Notes under the pieces: generated by a model | Database searches by the model: none | Told to the model about the DNA's origin: nothing | Seen by the model: only the letters and a program-made list of their open reading frames with translations | Program-made: the position numbers and the translations under genes | Part shown: piece after piece, positions 1-8,360 of the stretch | Layout of the letters: each line of letters opens with the position of its first letter | Position numbering within the stretch: the first letter of the stretch is position 1 | Source: JAMQKA01 sp034521835 | GTDB lineage: Bacteria > Bacteroidota > Rhodothermia > Balneolales > Balneolaceae | Length of the DNA stretch: 64,000 nucleotides | Assembly: GCA_034521835.1 (NCBI GenBank) | Contig: JAXHMA010000004.1 | Span: 248,001 to 312,000 of the forward strand | Reading direction: 5' to 3'

Positions 1-446
1 TATGTATGATAAATTAAATTACGGGTTATTAGTATGTAAACAACAAAGTACTTTTGATTTTCAACATGTATTCATGATTAAAGGATTGAGTGATAAATGT
101 ACTCTCTCTACACAAACAAAAGAGGCCTCCTATCATTTTCCTTTATATCTCTATCCTGAGAGCAATGGGCAACAAACTCTTGATGGAAGTCCTGAACGTA
201 AACCTAATCTGGATGCGGAGATTGTTCAAGATATTGCCAACGGCTTAGATCTTACTTTCACCCAGAGAAAGAAGATACCGAAGGCACTTTTGCTCCTGTT
301 GACCTGTTGGATTATATCTATGCCGTACTGCATTCCCCAACTACCGTAAGAAGTACAAAGAATTTCTTAAAATCGACTTTCCGCGTGTCCCCTATCCCAC
401 CGATGCCGAAACCTTTTGGCGGCTGGTAGAATTGGGAGGCGAACTA

Positions 447-2092
447 CCTTAAATCCGCAGGCAATATAAAAAAAGAGCCAAAAAAGTTGCTGAACAGGTT
501 GTATTCAGGCTTTTTTGGCTCAGAAGTTTTCATTTATTTAGGTGAAACCACTCACTAAATAAATGATGCATGCATATTACAAAATCAGCGGACAAGATCA
601 CACCATTTGGCGGATTTAATTTTTGTTATGAGCATTTTCATCAGTCTGGGCTGGCCGATCTTATCGACCGGCAGCTGGGCGAGCGGGTCCAGACGAGGGG
701 ATTCTCCTATAGCGATATTGTGGGCAATCAGCTGGGGATTTTCCTGTGCGGCGGAGACTGCGCCGAAGACTTGGCCGAGCACCTGAGTGGGCCGCTTGAT
801 CAAATCAAAGGCATGTCAGCCAGTAGCCCCGATACCATCTTGCGGGGGATTAAGGAGCTCAGCCAACAGACCACCGAGCAGATCAACCCGGCCAGCGGGG
901 TAGCCCATCAGTTCAATATCAACACTCCCCTCAACGAGCTATTGGTGGGAGCCTTACAGGTTACCGGTCAGCTCAACAAGCAGGACTGCTACGATCTGGA
1001 CTACGACAACCAGGTTATCGCCACCGAAAAATGGGATGCGGCCCGCACCTATAAAAATGCAACGGTTATCAGCCGGCCGTCGCCTCCATCGGAAACAAGC
1101 CGGTCTACATCGAAGGCCGGGGCGGCAACAGCCCGGCCACCTACGCCCAGCAGCAGACCCTGAAGCGGGTATTTGAGACCCTAAGCAATCATCAGGTTTC
1201 CATCGGGCGGTTCCGTGCGGATTCGGCCTCCTACCAGAAAGAGGTCGTGAAGATAGTCGAAAACCAGTGCAACTCGTTCTGCATCCGGGCCAAACGAAGC
1301 CCGGCCATGGAACAGCAGGTCGGGGCCCTGCCCGAAGACGACTGGAAATCCGTCGCCATCAGCGGCCAGCCTATGGATGTGGCCGAACTTTCCGGGTGGC
1401 GCCCCTTTGGCGGAGACCGCGCCTACCGGTTGGTCCTCAGCCGGATCAAACGGGGCCGACGGGCAGGCCGACATCTTCAGCGGCGGAGCCTACACCTGGC
1501 GGGCGATCCTTACCGACGAGCAGGAGGCCGCCCCCGAAGAAGTCGTGGCCTTCTACAACGAGCGCGGGGCCAGTGAGCGGCTGTTTGATGTGATGGGCAA
1601 CGATTTTGGCTGGTCGAAACTGCCCTGCTCGCTGCTGTCTCATAATACGGCCTTTATGATCCTGACCGGGATCATTGCTAATTTTTACCGATATCTGATC
1701 GAACGATACGCCCAACAACTTTCTTGGCTACAGCCTACTTTCCGGCTCAAGAAGTTTATCTTCCGCTTCATCAGCGTCCCCGCCAAGTGGATCAGGACCG
1801 GCCGGCGTGCTGTGCTCAAACTCTACACCGACAAGGATTACAGCCCCCTGCTGGCCTAGCCCCCCTCTCGGAGCCACAAATGTATGGAAGCGGAATATAG
1901 TCTATGGGCGAGGTGTGCATACGAGCCGGTAAAACAGGGTAAAAAGAGCCTTCGGTTCCCATGACATTCGAACATTTGCCTACATCTGCTGCTCAATGAT
2001 TGCTGATATTGGTCACTTAAAAGTAAATCAGATGCGCATACCCTCCGGTAAAATAATTATCCTATGCAAGTAAAAAGCCTGCGGATTTTAGG
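447..2092 (+). mobile_element. IS1380-family insertion sequence, 1646 bp
   Basis: A complete element with terminal inverted repeats: left end CCTTAAATCCGCAGGC at 447 and right end GCCTGCGGATTTTAGG ending at 2092, matching at 15 of 16 positions. A perfect 5-bp target duplication AACTA lies at 442-446 and 2093-2097. It carries one transposase gene on the plus strand. A short inverted repeat pairing GAGCCAAAAAAG (474-485) with CTTTTTTGGCTC (511-522) sits between the left end and the transposase. The element is visibly more GC-rich than the host gene around it. Identical target copies suggest a recent insertion. Confidence 0.93.
570..1859 (+). CDS. IS1380-family transposase (two frameshifts)
   Basis: DDE transposase of the IS1380 family; cuts and joins the ends of the surrounding element. 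Starts at ATG 570, with MHITKSADKITPFGG, and ends at 1859 after LYTDKDYSPLLA. Family blocks in order: GRGGNSPATYAQQQTLK, FRADSASYQKEVV (second catalytic Asp region), FSGGAYTWRAILT, and NERGASERLFDVMGNDFGW (catalytic Glu region). The reading frame shifts near 1065 and again near 1455, while conserved sequence continues across both. About 430 residues when joined, normal for the family. Whether it is active depends on whether the two shifts are real. Confidence 0.85.
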
Positions 2093-3100
2093 AACTAAGA
2101 CAAATCCACCTGTTAGAGCATCCCATCGTCAACGATTTTATCACTACCTACCCGGTTGAAGGAAGCAACGAAATCACCAAGCGACTCACTAAAACCAAGC
2201 CGGGCTTTATTCTTTATGAGGAAGACGATGAAGAACCTATACATACCGGCGAAGATCATCCCTATCCCGGGGAACGGTTAGGAAGAATTCAGATCAACAA
2301 CGAGCAGTATTTTGGGATGGTCCCGGAAAAAGCCTGGAACTTCTACATCGGCGGCTACCAACCGGCCGAAAAGTGGCTTAAAGATCGTCGTGATAGAGAG
2401 CTAAGCTTTGAGGAAATTCAGCACTACCAGAAGATTATCGTTGCCCTGATGGAAACGGATCGGATAATGGGTGAGATTGATGAAGTCGAAGTTGAATAAT
2501 TTAATTCATTAAATATGGATACGGGAGAGGTTGGAGAAGGCATAGTTCAAACATGGGCAGGCCAAGCTGATCTTGTAGCGAACAAGGTGGGTAATGACAA
2601 GGATGGTTGGGATTATCTTGTTTCTTTCCCTTTAGAAATTAAACCTGACTTGCAGTCTTTAGATTTCGACGATAGTCCTTTGCGTTGCCTCATACAGGTA
2701 AAAACGACTACTACAAATAAGAAAACTGATTCTATTAAACTGTCGAATTTAAAAAGACTGGTTGAAAGTAAATTACCTTCCTTCTATATCATAATTCAAG
2801 TTAATAATGAAGGCATAGCTACCAACGCTTACCTGTACCATGTTTGGGAAGAGATAATAGGTTTAGTGTTAAATAAATTTAGAAGTCTTGATAAGCAAGA
2901 TTGGGAAGATCTTAATAATCAGTATATGCAGCTTCCAACAGAAAAAGCCCAAAAATTTGAACAGTTACATGGAAGAGAACTCCGGAGATTATTAAAAGCC
3001 AATGTAGGTGAAAGTACCACAAAATATTGAACTTGCTACATTTTGGTGGACACCCAGTTAAGCCATAGATTGTCGCCGCAATTTATGACAACTAACAATT

Positions 3101-3398
3101 ATGAGTAAAAGAAGAACCTACAGCAAAGAATTTAAACTGGACGTAATCCAGCAAAGTTACCAGCGGGATAATATCCGCGAGCTGGCCGATGAGTTAGGGA
3201 TTGACCCGGGCCTTATCTATGCTTGGCGATCGAAATATAACAACCAAGCCTCAGCAGGCCTTTCCAGGCAAAGGTATTCCCAGCCGGACGCCCGAAGAGA
3301 AGGAGCTGGCTGAGTTGAAGAAAGAACTGGCTGACGTGCGGATGGAGCGGGATATCTTAAAAAAGGCGATGGGCATCTTTACCAAGAAAAACGGGTAA
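3101..3398 (+). CDS. IS3-family transposase OrfA (helix-turn-helix)
   Basis: Small DNA-binding protein of an IS3-family element. Begins MSKRRTYSKEFKLDVIQ and shows the helix-turn-helix ELADELGIDPGLIYAWRSKY, then after a shift near 3255 continues as EEKELAELKKELADVRMERD with the usual leucine-zipper-like tail ending ILKKAMGIFTKKNG at 3398. The shift inside orfA is not the programmed one, which in this family lies at the orfA/orfB junction; it is probably a sequence error or decay. Joined length of about 99 residues is normal. Confidence 0.8.
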
Positions 3399-3410
3399 TC
3401 TTCCAATTTA

Positions 3411-4282
3411 TGGCTGAACACAAGACACATATTTCCCATTGTAAAGATGTCCGAGGTATTCGATGTAAGCAGAAGCGGCTATTATAGCTGGATGAGTCGC
3501 GAGCCCTCCGATCGCGCCAAAGAAAACCGACGCCTTTTGAGGCGAATTAAGCAGGTTTGGCTGAAGTCGGGGAAGACCTATGGCAGTCCTCGTATTCACC
3601 AGCAACTGCTGCGGGACGGTGAAACAGCCAGCCGACCCAGAGTAGCACGGCTGATGAGAAAAGAAGGCATACAAAGCCAGATTCGCCCCAAATGGGTAAC
3701 GACCACAGATTCGAAGCACACCCTGCCGGTGGCCCCGAACCGGTTAGACCAAGATTTTTTCTCTGACCAATTAGGTCAGGTGTGGGTAAGCGACATTACC
3801 TATATCCCCAGCAGCCAGGGCTGGCTGTACCTGACGACGATCATGGATCTGGCTGATCGCCAGATTGTGGGCTGGTCGTTCTCGGAAGGCATGAGCGCCG
3901 ATGAGACGATTATTCCGGCCTGGAAAGCCGCCTGTCAAAAGCGGACTATCGACCAGGAGCTGATCTTCCATTCTGACCGGGGCGTCCAATATTGTTGCCA
4001 GGAGTTTAGGAAGCTGCTCAAAGCTCGACCGCTGGTCCGCCAAAGCATGAGCCGCAAAGGCAACTGCTGGGATAACGCACCGGCCGAGAGCTTCTTTAAA
4101 ACCTTTAAAGCAGAACTACCAATAGAACCTAAACACTATAATTACAACAATCTTCGAGGAGATAATCTTCCAACTTTATTGAGATCTGGTATAACCGCCA
4201 GCGCTTGCATTCTACGCTTGACTACCGCACACCGGCGGAAATGCAAAACTATTTAACACAACAACAGGAACTGGCTGCATGA
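3411..4282 (+). CDS. IS3-family transposase OrfB (integrase core)
   Basis: DDE integrase-type transposase. The likely start is ATG 3411 (MAEHKTH), with a shift near 3430 into MSEVFDVSRSGYYSW. The catalytic triad is visible: Asp in VSDITYIPSSQGWLYL, Asp in IFHSDRGVQYC, and Glu in GNCWDNAPAESFFKTFK. A shift near 4170 moves the end into IEIWYNRQRLHSTLDYRTPA, the conserved IS3 tail, and the gene stops at 4282 just inside the right inverted repeat. Normally expressed as an OrfAB fusion by -1 frameshifting. Confidence 0.82.
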
Positions 4283-5464
4283 TCTGGCTTAACTCACTGT
4301 CCATTTTTTTGTAGCAATTCCATATGTTGAACAAAAGATTGAGCTAAGAAAATCAATTGGTTATGAAGATGGTCAAACAGAAGTTAATTTCCGTGCTAAA
4401 CTGCCTGATAGATACAATGGAAATGTTGATCAATTTTTAGTTGATCTTGCCTTAGGCCTAGTAGATCGAGCTGAGCTAGAAGAGTATACAGTATTTGATA
4501 TTCGATTCAACAAACCTGTTAAGATTGAAAAGAATGAAGGAGGATATCTTGAATTCAAGGTTGAGCCGGAAGAACAAGCCATTCTAATACTTAAAACCTT
4601 AGATAATAGATTAACTACCAATATTGAAACAAATTTATATTTACCTAAGGGTATCGCAAATCTGGTTAAGGAAGATGAATTTAAAGTACTTTACAGAGCT
4701 CCTTATATACATATAACCGTTTCACCAGCAAAAGAAGAACTAAATTTAAGCTATACGGTCCCTGAATTTAAAGAAGAATGTTTATTAGATGATCTTGAAG
4801 CTTTTTCAGAATTATTAATATTTGCAAATCATGCAAGTAACGAAAAAGTCAGGCTGGATATAGAACATGAGAAAAAACCACCAATAGGATTTTCTCTAAA
4901 ATTTCCACTAAAGATTGAAAAAAGAAATAGTTAAGCTATCTGAAGCAATTCAAGCCGCTTTATCTTTAAAAAGATTCTTAAAGTTAAAGGAAAAAACAAC
5001 AGTTACACCCTCAATTTTATTTAATCAACATGAGAGCTTAAAGTTCTTACATACACTGATGAAACCTCGAAATACTCAGGTAAGACTCGAGTTTAGTATT
5101 GATGAGGATCTAGATAAATATGAAAAAACTATTTCCCTGATACCTATCAATATAGTCTTAGGTGATTCTATCTTTGCAATACAAGTTGGTGTGCATGGAA
5201 AGCCTGAGAAAAAAGGGAAAATGGCTAAAGACATTATTGAATATAAATTGGAATCAACCCACGTACAGATTGAGCAGTATCGTCAAGTATCCAGAAAGAA
5301 CCCAGAGTTGGAGACAGTTCATTCAGAATTGTACCAAATATCTATTGATAAATATGATGAAGTAGATGTAATGGTATTACATAACAAAGATGATACTAAA
5401 TAAATACTGTACCTGTCTTTGTTAGTAGTTAATTTTTATATAACCTGCGCAATTACCTTTTTAA

Positions 5465-5681
5465 CACGTTTACCGGTTAAAAGCGACTCAGTTTTTTTAA
5501 ATGGTGGTTCAATCTCCCCAAGTCCCTCTTCTTCGAGAGGGACTTGGGGTGGATGTGCCACTGATAGCGGGGAAAGTCCATTTATGAGCTTAAAGAGTTC
5601 CTCTGGAGAAGGAGGACAGGAGGATTGATCCCATCCTAACGAATTAAGTGGCTTAGAATAAGTTGTTAATCGGTAAACGCG
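5465..5681. repeat. Widely spaced inverted repeat pair of 16 bp around a strong hairpin
   Basis: CACGTTTACCGGTTAA (5465-5480) is matched in inverted orientation by TTAATCGGTAAACGCG (5666-5681), 14 of 16 positions. The right arm overlaps the 3' end of the higA-like gene. The space between holds a perfect hairpin and no convincing gene. It could be a degenerate miniature element or the remnant of an inverted duplication. Confidence 0.4.
5516..5549. repeat. Perfect 14-bp stem hairpin
   Basis: Arms CCCCAAGTCCCTCT (5516-5529) and AGAGGGACTTGGGG (5536-5549) are perfectly complementary around a TCTTCG loop. No T-run follows on either strand, so this is not a standard intrinsic terminator. It resembles dispersed intergenic hairpins with C-rich and G-rich arms; a second, shorter one lies at 23225-23249. 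Confidence 0.7.
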
Positions 5682-5978
5682 TCTTTTTTAATTTTATTCT
5701 CAAGATCCGGATCACTTTCATCCCGGGCTTTTTCCAACTCATACTATGCTTGCAGTCGCAGCCACATTTCCGGGCTCGTACCCAAGGCTAATCCAAAATG
5801 AATAGCTGTATCACCGGTAATACTTCGTTTTCCTCGTACGATTTCATTACCACGGTTGGCCGACACATCGATACTCAGGGCAAAGGCTCGTTGAAAAATA
5901 CCCATAGGATCCAAGAATTCTTCTTTCAGGATTTCTTCCGGGTGAATGGGCAGTATAAATGAAAGGTTGGTCAGACAT
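5666..5978 (-). pseudogene. HigA-like antitoxin, broken
   Basis: Helix-turn-helix antitoxin of the HigA/VapI group, which normally represses its own promoter and neutralises a HigB toxin. From ATG 5978 it reads MSDQPFI, then after a one-base shift near 5960 LPIHPEEILKEEFLDPMG, with the helix-turn-helix ending NEIVRGKRSITGDTA and the family's SPEMWLRLQA. An in-frame TAG follows LQA where most relatives have Gln, and the frame then continues YELEKARDESDPDLEN to a stop at 5666. A substitution giving a stop is harder to blame on indel errors, so true decay is likely. No HigB toxin is found upstream on this strand. Confidence 0.7.
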
Positions 5979-6140
5979 GGCGTTTAGCTTTCTAGCTGAT
6001 AAACAAGCATTGATGTCTTGGAGAAAAAGAAAAAACCTTAATTTCAATAATCTTGTTATTTAGAAAAAGCTATCTATGTTATAGTTGAATAATATGACTG
6101 AAAAAAATTCGGTTAAAACCACTTTATAATTTTTCAACTT

Positions 6141-7274
6141 ATGAGTACCAGAGTCAAAATAAATAATGACTTAATAACCTGGGCAATTGACAGAGCTGAC
6201 TATGAACTACCAAAATTCATAGAAGAAAAATTTCCTCAAGTTGAGGATTGGATACATAACAAAAAAAAACCAACGATTATTCAACTTAGAGATTTTGCTA
6301 AAAAGGTACATTTACCATTTGGCTATTTATTTCTAGATACACCTCCCAAAGAAAAATTGCCTATTCCTTATTATCGGACATTAAAAGGAAAAACTAATGA
6401 GGTGAGCCTCAATGTGAGAGAGGTCATATTAACTCTTGAAAAGAGGCAAGGCTGGCTTCGAGATTATTTAATAGATAATGAAAATAATCCTTTAGATTTT
6501 GTAGGAAAATATGACAAACATACGGATAACCATATTATTATCAATGATATACGAAAAATATTAGGATTCAATGAATATTGGTCTGAAGAAATATCCAGCT
6601 GGAGAAATGCAAAAAATCATCTCAAAAATAAATTTGAAGACGCTGGTATATTTATTGTATCTAGTAGTTATGTGGGACTTAATACTCGTAGAAAAATTAC
6701 GGTTGAGGAGTGTAGAGGATTTGTATTGGTAGACCAATATGCCCCTTTTATGTTTATCAATTCTGCTGATAGCCTATCTGCCCAAATATTTACACTTATC
6801 CACGAACTGGCTCATCTTTGGATAGGTGAAAGTGCTGGATTTGATTTTAGCAATTTTCAACCATCTGAAAATGACGTAGAAAAAAAATGCAATGAGATTG
6901 CTGCAGAATTTTTAGCTCCAGCAGAGTTATTTAATGGCTTCTGGAAAATTAATGAAGATTTTAAATGGTTAGCAGAAAGATTTAAAGTAAGTCCAATAGT
7001 AGCCGCTAGGCGTGCATTAGATTTAGATAAGATTTCCAAAAGAAGATTCTTTGATTTTTATAATGCATATACCAAAGAATTTGACGAAAAAGAAAAAAAT
7101 AATAATAGTAATGGGAATTTTTATAACTCGTTAAAATCAAAGCTTAATTCTAGATTTTTAAGCTTAGTAGATAGAGCAGTAAAAGAAGATCAATTACTCT
7201 ATCAAGATGCTTTCGAGCTAACAGGTTTAAGGGGAAAAACGTACGACAAGGCTATCAAAAAGCTGAATGCGTAA
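6141..7274 (+). CDS. ImmA/IrrE family metallo-endopeptidase (COG2856)
   Basis: Intact, 377 residues. Zinc peptidase of the ImmA/IrrE family, which cleaves or inactivates partner repressors. The N-terminal ~70 residues are helical and resemble the degenerate XRE-like domain often fused in COG2856 proteins (ITWAIDRADYELPKFIEEKF, then TIIQLRDFAKKVHLPFGYLF). The zinc motif HELAH is at residues 221-225, and the third ligand lies in KCNEIAAEFLAP (about 249-260). The stop overlaps the next gene's start by one base (TAATG), pointing to translational coupling with the DUF4411 gene. Related pairs of COG2856 and PIN-like proteins are proposed toxin-antitoxin modules. Strongly AT-rich, so probably acquired. 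Confidence 0.9.
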   Translation: MSTRVKINNDLITWAIDRADYELPKFIEEKFPQVEDWIHNKKKPTIIQLRDFAKKVHLPFGYLFLDTPPKEKLPIPYYRTLKGKTNEVSLNVREVILTLEKRQGWLRDYLIDNENNPLDFVGKYDKHTDNHIIINDIRKILGFNEYWSEEISSWRNAKNHLKNKFEDAGIFIVSSSYVGLNTRRKITVEECRGFVLVDQYAPFMFINSADSLSAQIFTLIHELAHLWIGESAGFDFSNFQPSENDVEKKCNEIAAEFLAPAELFNGFWKINEDFKWLAERFKVSPIVAARRALDLDKISKRRFFDFYNAYTKEFDEKEKNNNSNGNFYNSLKSKLNSRFLSLVDRAVKEDQLLYQDAFELTGLRGKTYDKAIKKLNA

Positions 7275-7774
7275 TGGGGAAATACGTAGTTGATACTTCA
7301 TTTTTTACACAAGCACACAGAATGTATTATCCTCTCGATATCGCGGATAGTTATTGGAAAATGATAAATAATCTCATTAGTGATTCTAAAATCATCAGTA
7401 TTGATAAAGTTAAAGAAGAGATATTTGATAATGAAGATGATTTAACCATATGGATAAAAAATAATGTCAGTAGCTCTTTTTTTAAGGACACAGAAACTTC
7501 TGATGTGTTAGAAAATTACCGCAAAATTGCTGGATGGGCTAGTAAAAAATCCAATCAATATTATCAAAAAGCTATTGAAGAGTTTTTAGAATATGAAAAT
7601 GCAGATGCTTGGTTAATTGCTTATGGACTCACGCACGATAAAAAGGTTGTTACATATGAAAATAGTGCTCCTAATAGTAAGAAAACTATAAAAATACCTG
7701 ATGCTTGTAATGCATTTGATGTGTCTTGTTTAAAACCCAACCAAATGCTTAGAAATCTGGACGTTAAGTATTGA
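7274..7774 (+). CDS. DUF4411 family protein (PIN-like ribonuclease fold)
   Basis: Intact, 166 residues. The start YVVDTSFF gives the first conserved Asp of the PIN fold, SIDKVKEEI the second acidic position, NADAWLIAYG the third, and KKVVTYENSAP resembles the last PIN strand. These features match DUF4411. PIN proteins are typically metal-dependent ribonucleases and often toxins. It starts inside the stop of the ImmA/IrrE gene, so the two are made together; the metallopeptidase is the probable partner. Activity is inferred from fold only. Confidence 0.82.
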   Translation: MGKYVVDTSFFTQAHRMYYPLDIADSYWKMINNLISDSKIISIDKVKEEIFDNEDDLTIWIKNNVSSSFFKDTETSDVLENYRKIAGWASKKSNQYYQKAIEEFLEYENADAWLIAYGLTHDKKVVTYENSAPNSKKTIKIPDACNAFDVSCLKPNQMLRNLDVKY

Positions 7775-8027
7775 TTCATATCTTGATCCATAAATTATAT
7801 CGTTGATACTCTAGAAAATACCATTCCATTTTTTTATTCATTATTCATACGAAAGGTCTTAATTGGGGAGTAAGAAAGATGCCTAAAAATCAAATCTGTA
7901 GAATCTCGCACGGTACTTGACTACAAACTAAAGTTTTCGAATAGAAGACAATATTTGCAAAGAGTAAAACCGTACAAGTTCAGTTAACACTACCTGCCTA
8001 GTTGTTTTAGCATTGTTTTACCATAAA

Positions 8028-8064
8028 ACAAAAAAACCCCACGGCTCAAGGAGCCGCAGGGCTT
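8028..8064 (-). terminator. Intrinsic terminator of the tRNA-Phe gene
   Basis: Read on the minus strand, CCCTGCGGCTC and GAGCCGTGGGG form an almost complete stem, followed at once by seven T. It lies about 5 bases past the tRNA 3' end. Confidence 0.85.
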
Positions 8065-8068
8065 TGCG

Positions 8069-8141
8069 TGGGACCGGGCGGAATCGAACCGCCGACACCG
8101 CGATTTTCAATCGCGTGCTCTACCTACTGAGCTACAGTCCC
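8069..8141 (-). tRNA. tRNA-Phe (anticodon GAA)
   Basis: A 73-nt cloverleaf on the minus strand. The acceptor arms GGGACTG and CGGTCCC pair with one G-T wobble, and the discriminator base is A. The D arm contains GTAGCTCAGTAGGTAGAGC, the anticodon stem CGCGA/TCGCG encloses loop TTGAAAA (anticodon GAA), and the T arm contains GGTTCGATTCC. CCA is not encoded. Confidence 0.97.
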
Positions 8142-8360
8142 GTTCAGTAAGAGTTGCCAAATATAAAATCTTTTCGGTTTTATAAAAAGAGGAATTTCCC
8201 GGTTTTTCGTAGGCCGGATTATTCACCAGGAAAATTGGTTGTGGGCAAGGCGAAGTCACATAAATCTCGGCAATAAGCCTAAGCTCCATATCACACAGAC
8301 CCTAAATACCCCTACATAAAGGCCCGACATGTGAACTAAAAATTACCGTAAATATCCGGC

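Larger units (their letters stand above)
1..2499 (+). pseudogene. Type ISP restriction-modification enzyme, C-terminal part, split by IS1380-family element
   Basis: The 3' end of a large type ISP (single-polypeptide restriction-modification) protein; the methylase and helicase parts lie left of the window. The visible part resembles the type ISP C-terminal specificity domain: FPLYLYPE near the start, then VDLLDYIYAVLHSP, FLKIDFPRVPYP and FWRLVELGGEL up to base 446. The protein resumes after the insertion with RQIHLLEHPIVNDF and ends at 2499 after AWNFYIGGYQPAEKWL and KIIVALMETDRIM. Deleting the element and one copy of the 5-bp duplication AACTA joins GGC GAA CTA AGA CAA in one frame, so the insertion is the break. 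Two further single-base shifts lie near 265 and 340 and may be consensus errors. The next gene starts 15 bases after the stop. Family assignment is from recalled motifs; confident for the family, less so for specificity. Confidence 0.8.
3033..4317 (+). mobile_element. IS3-family (IS150-like) insertion sequence
   Basis: Ends form an imperfect inverted repeat: left TTGCTACA then TGGACA and AGTTAAGCCA (3033-3064), right TGGCTTAACT then TGTCCA and TGTAGCAA (4285-4317). Inside are the two overlapping genes typical of IS3 elements, orfA (helix-turn-helix) and orfB (DDE integrase). I could not find a clear 3- to 4-bp target duplication; the flanks are GAAC on the left and TTCC on the right. GC-rich relative to the AT-rich gene it interrupts. 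Confidence 0.85.
2515..5403 (+). pseudogene. PD-(D/E)XK-like (DUF4365-like) protein split by IS3-family element
   Basis: Starts 15 bases after the type ISP stop, so probably cotranscribed with it. The first 171 residues (2515-3030) read GEVGEGIVQTWAG, then DGWDYLVSFP and LRCLIQVKTTT; the Asp followed by a Q-x-K strand is the pattern of PD-(D/E)XK nuclease folds such as DUF4365. The IS lies at about 3033-4317, and the protein resumes at once in frame from 4317 (IPYVEQKIELRK) to 4934. An extra A in a six-A run near 4920 shifts it into the frame ending at 5403 (VDVMVLHNKDDTK). Joined length is about 530 residues. The C-terminal two thirds are not recognised. AT-rich like the rest of the island. 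Nuclease fold is inference; a role as an accessory of the restriction system is a guess from position. Confidence 0.6.

Noticed and set aside
5419..5628. A 69-codon frame downstream of the IS3-split gene
   Set aside because: It runs through the perfect hairpin and is Ser/Gly-rich. It looks like a chance frame in a repeat.
8107..8289. A 60-codon frame overlapping the tRNA
   Set aside because: It reads through the tRNA-Phe gene and has no support of its own.
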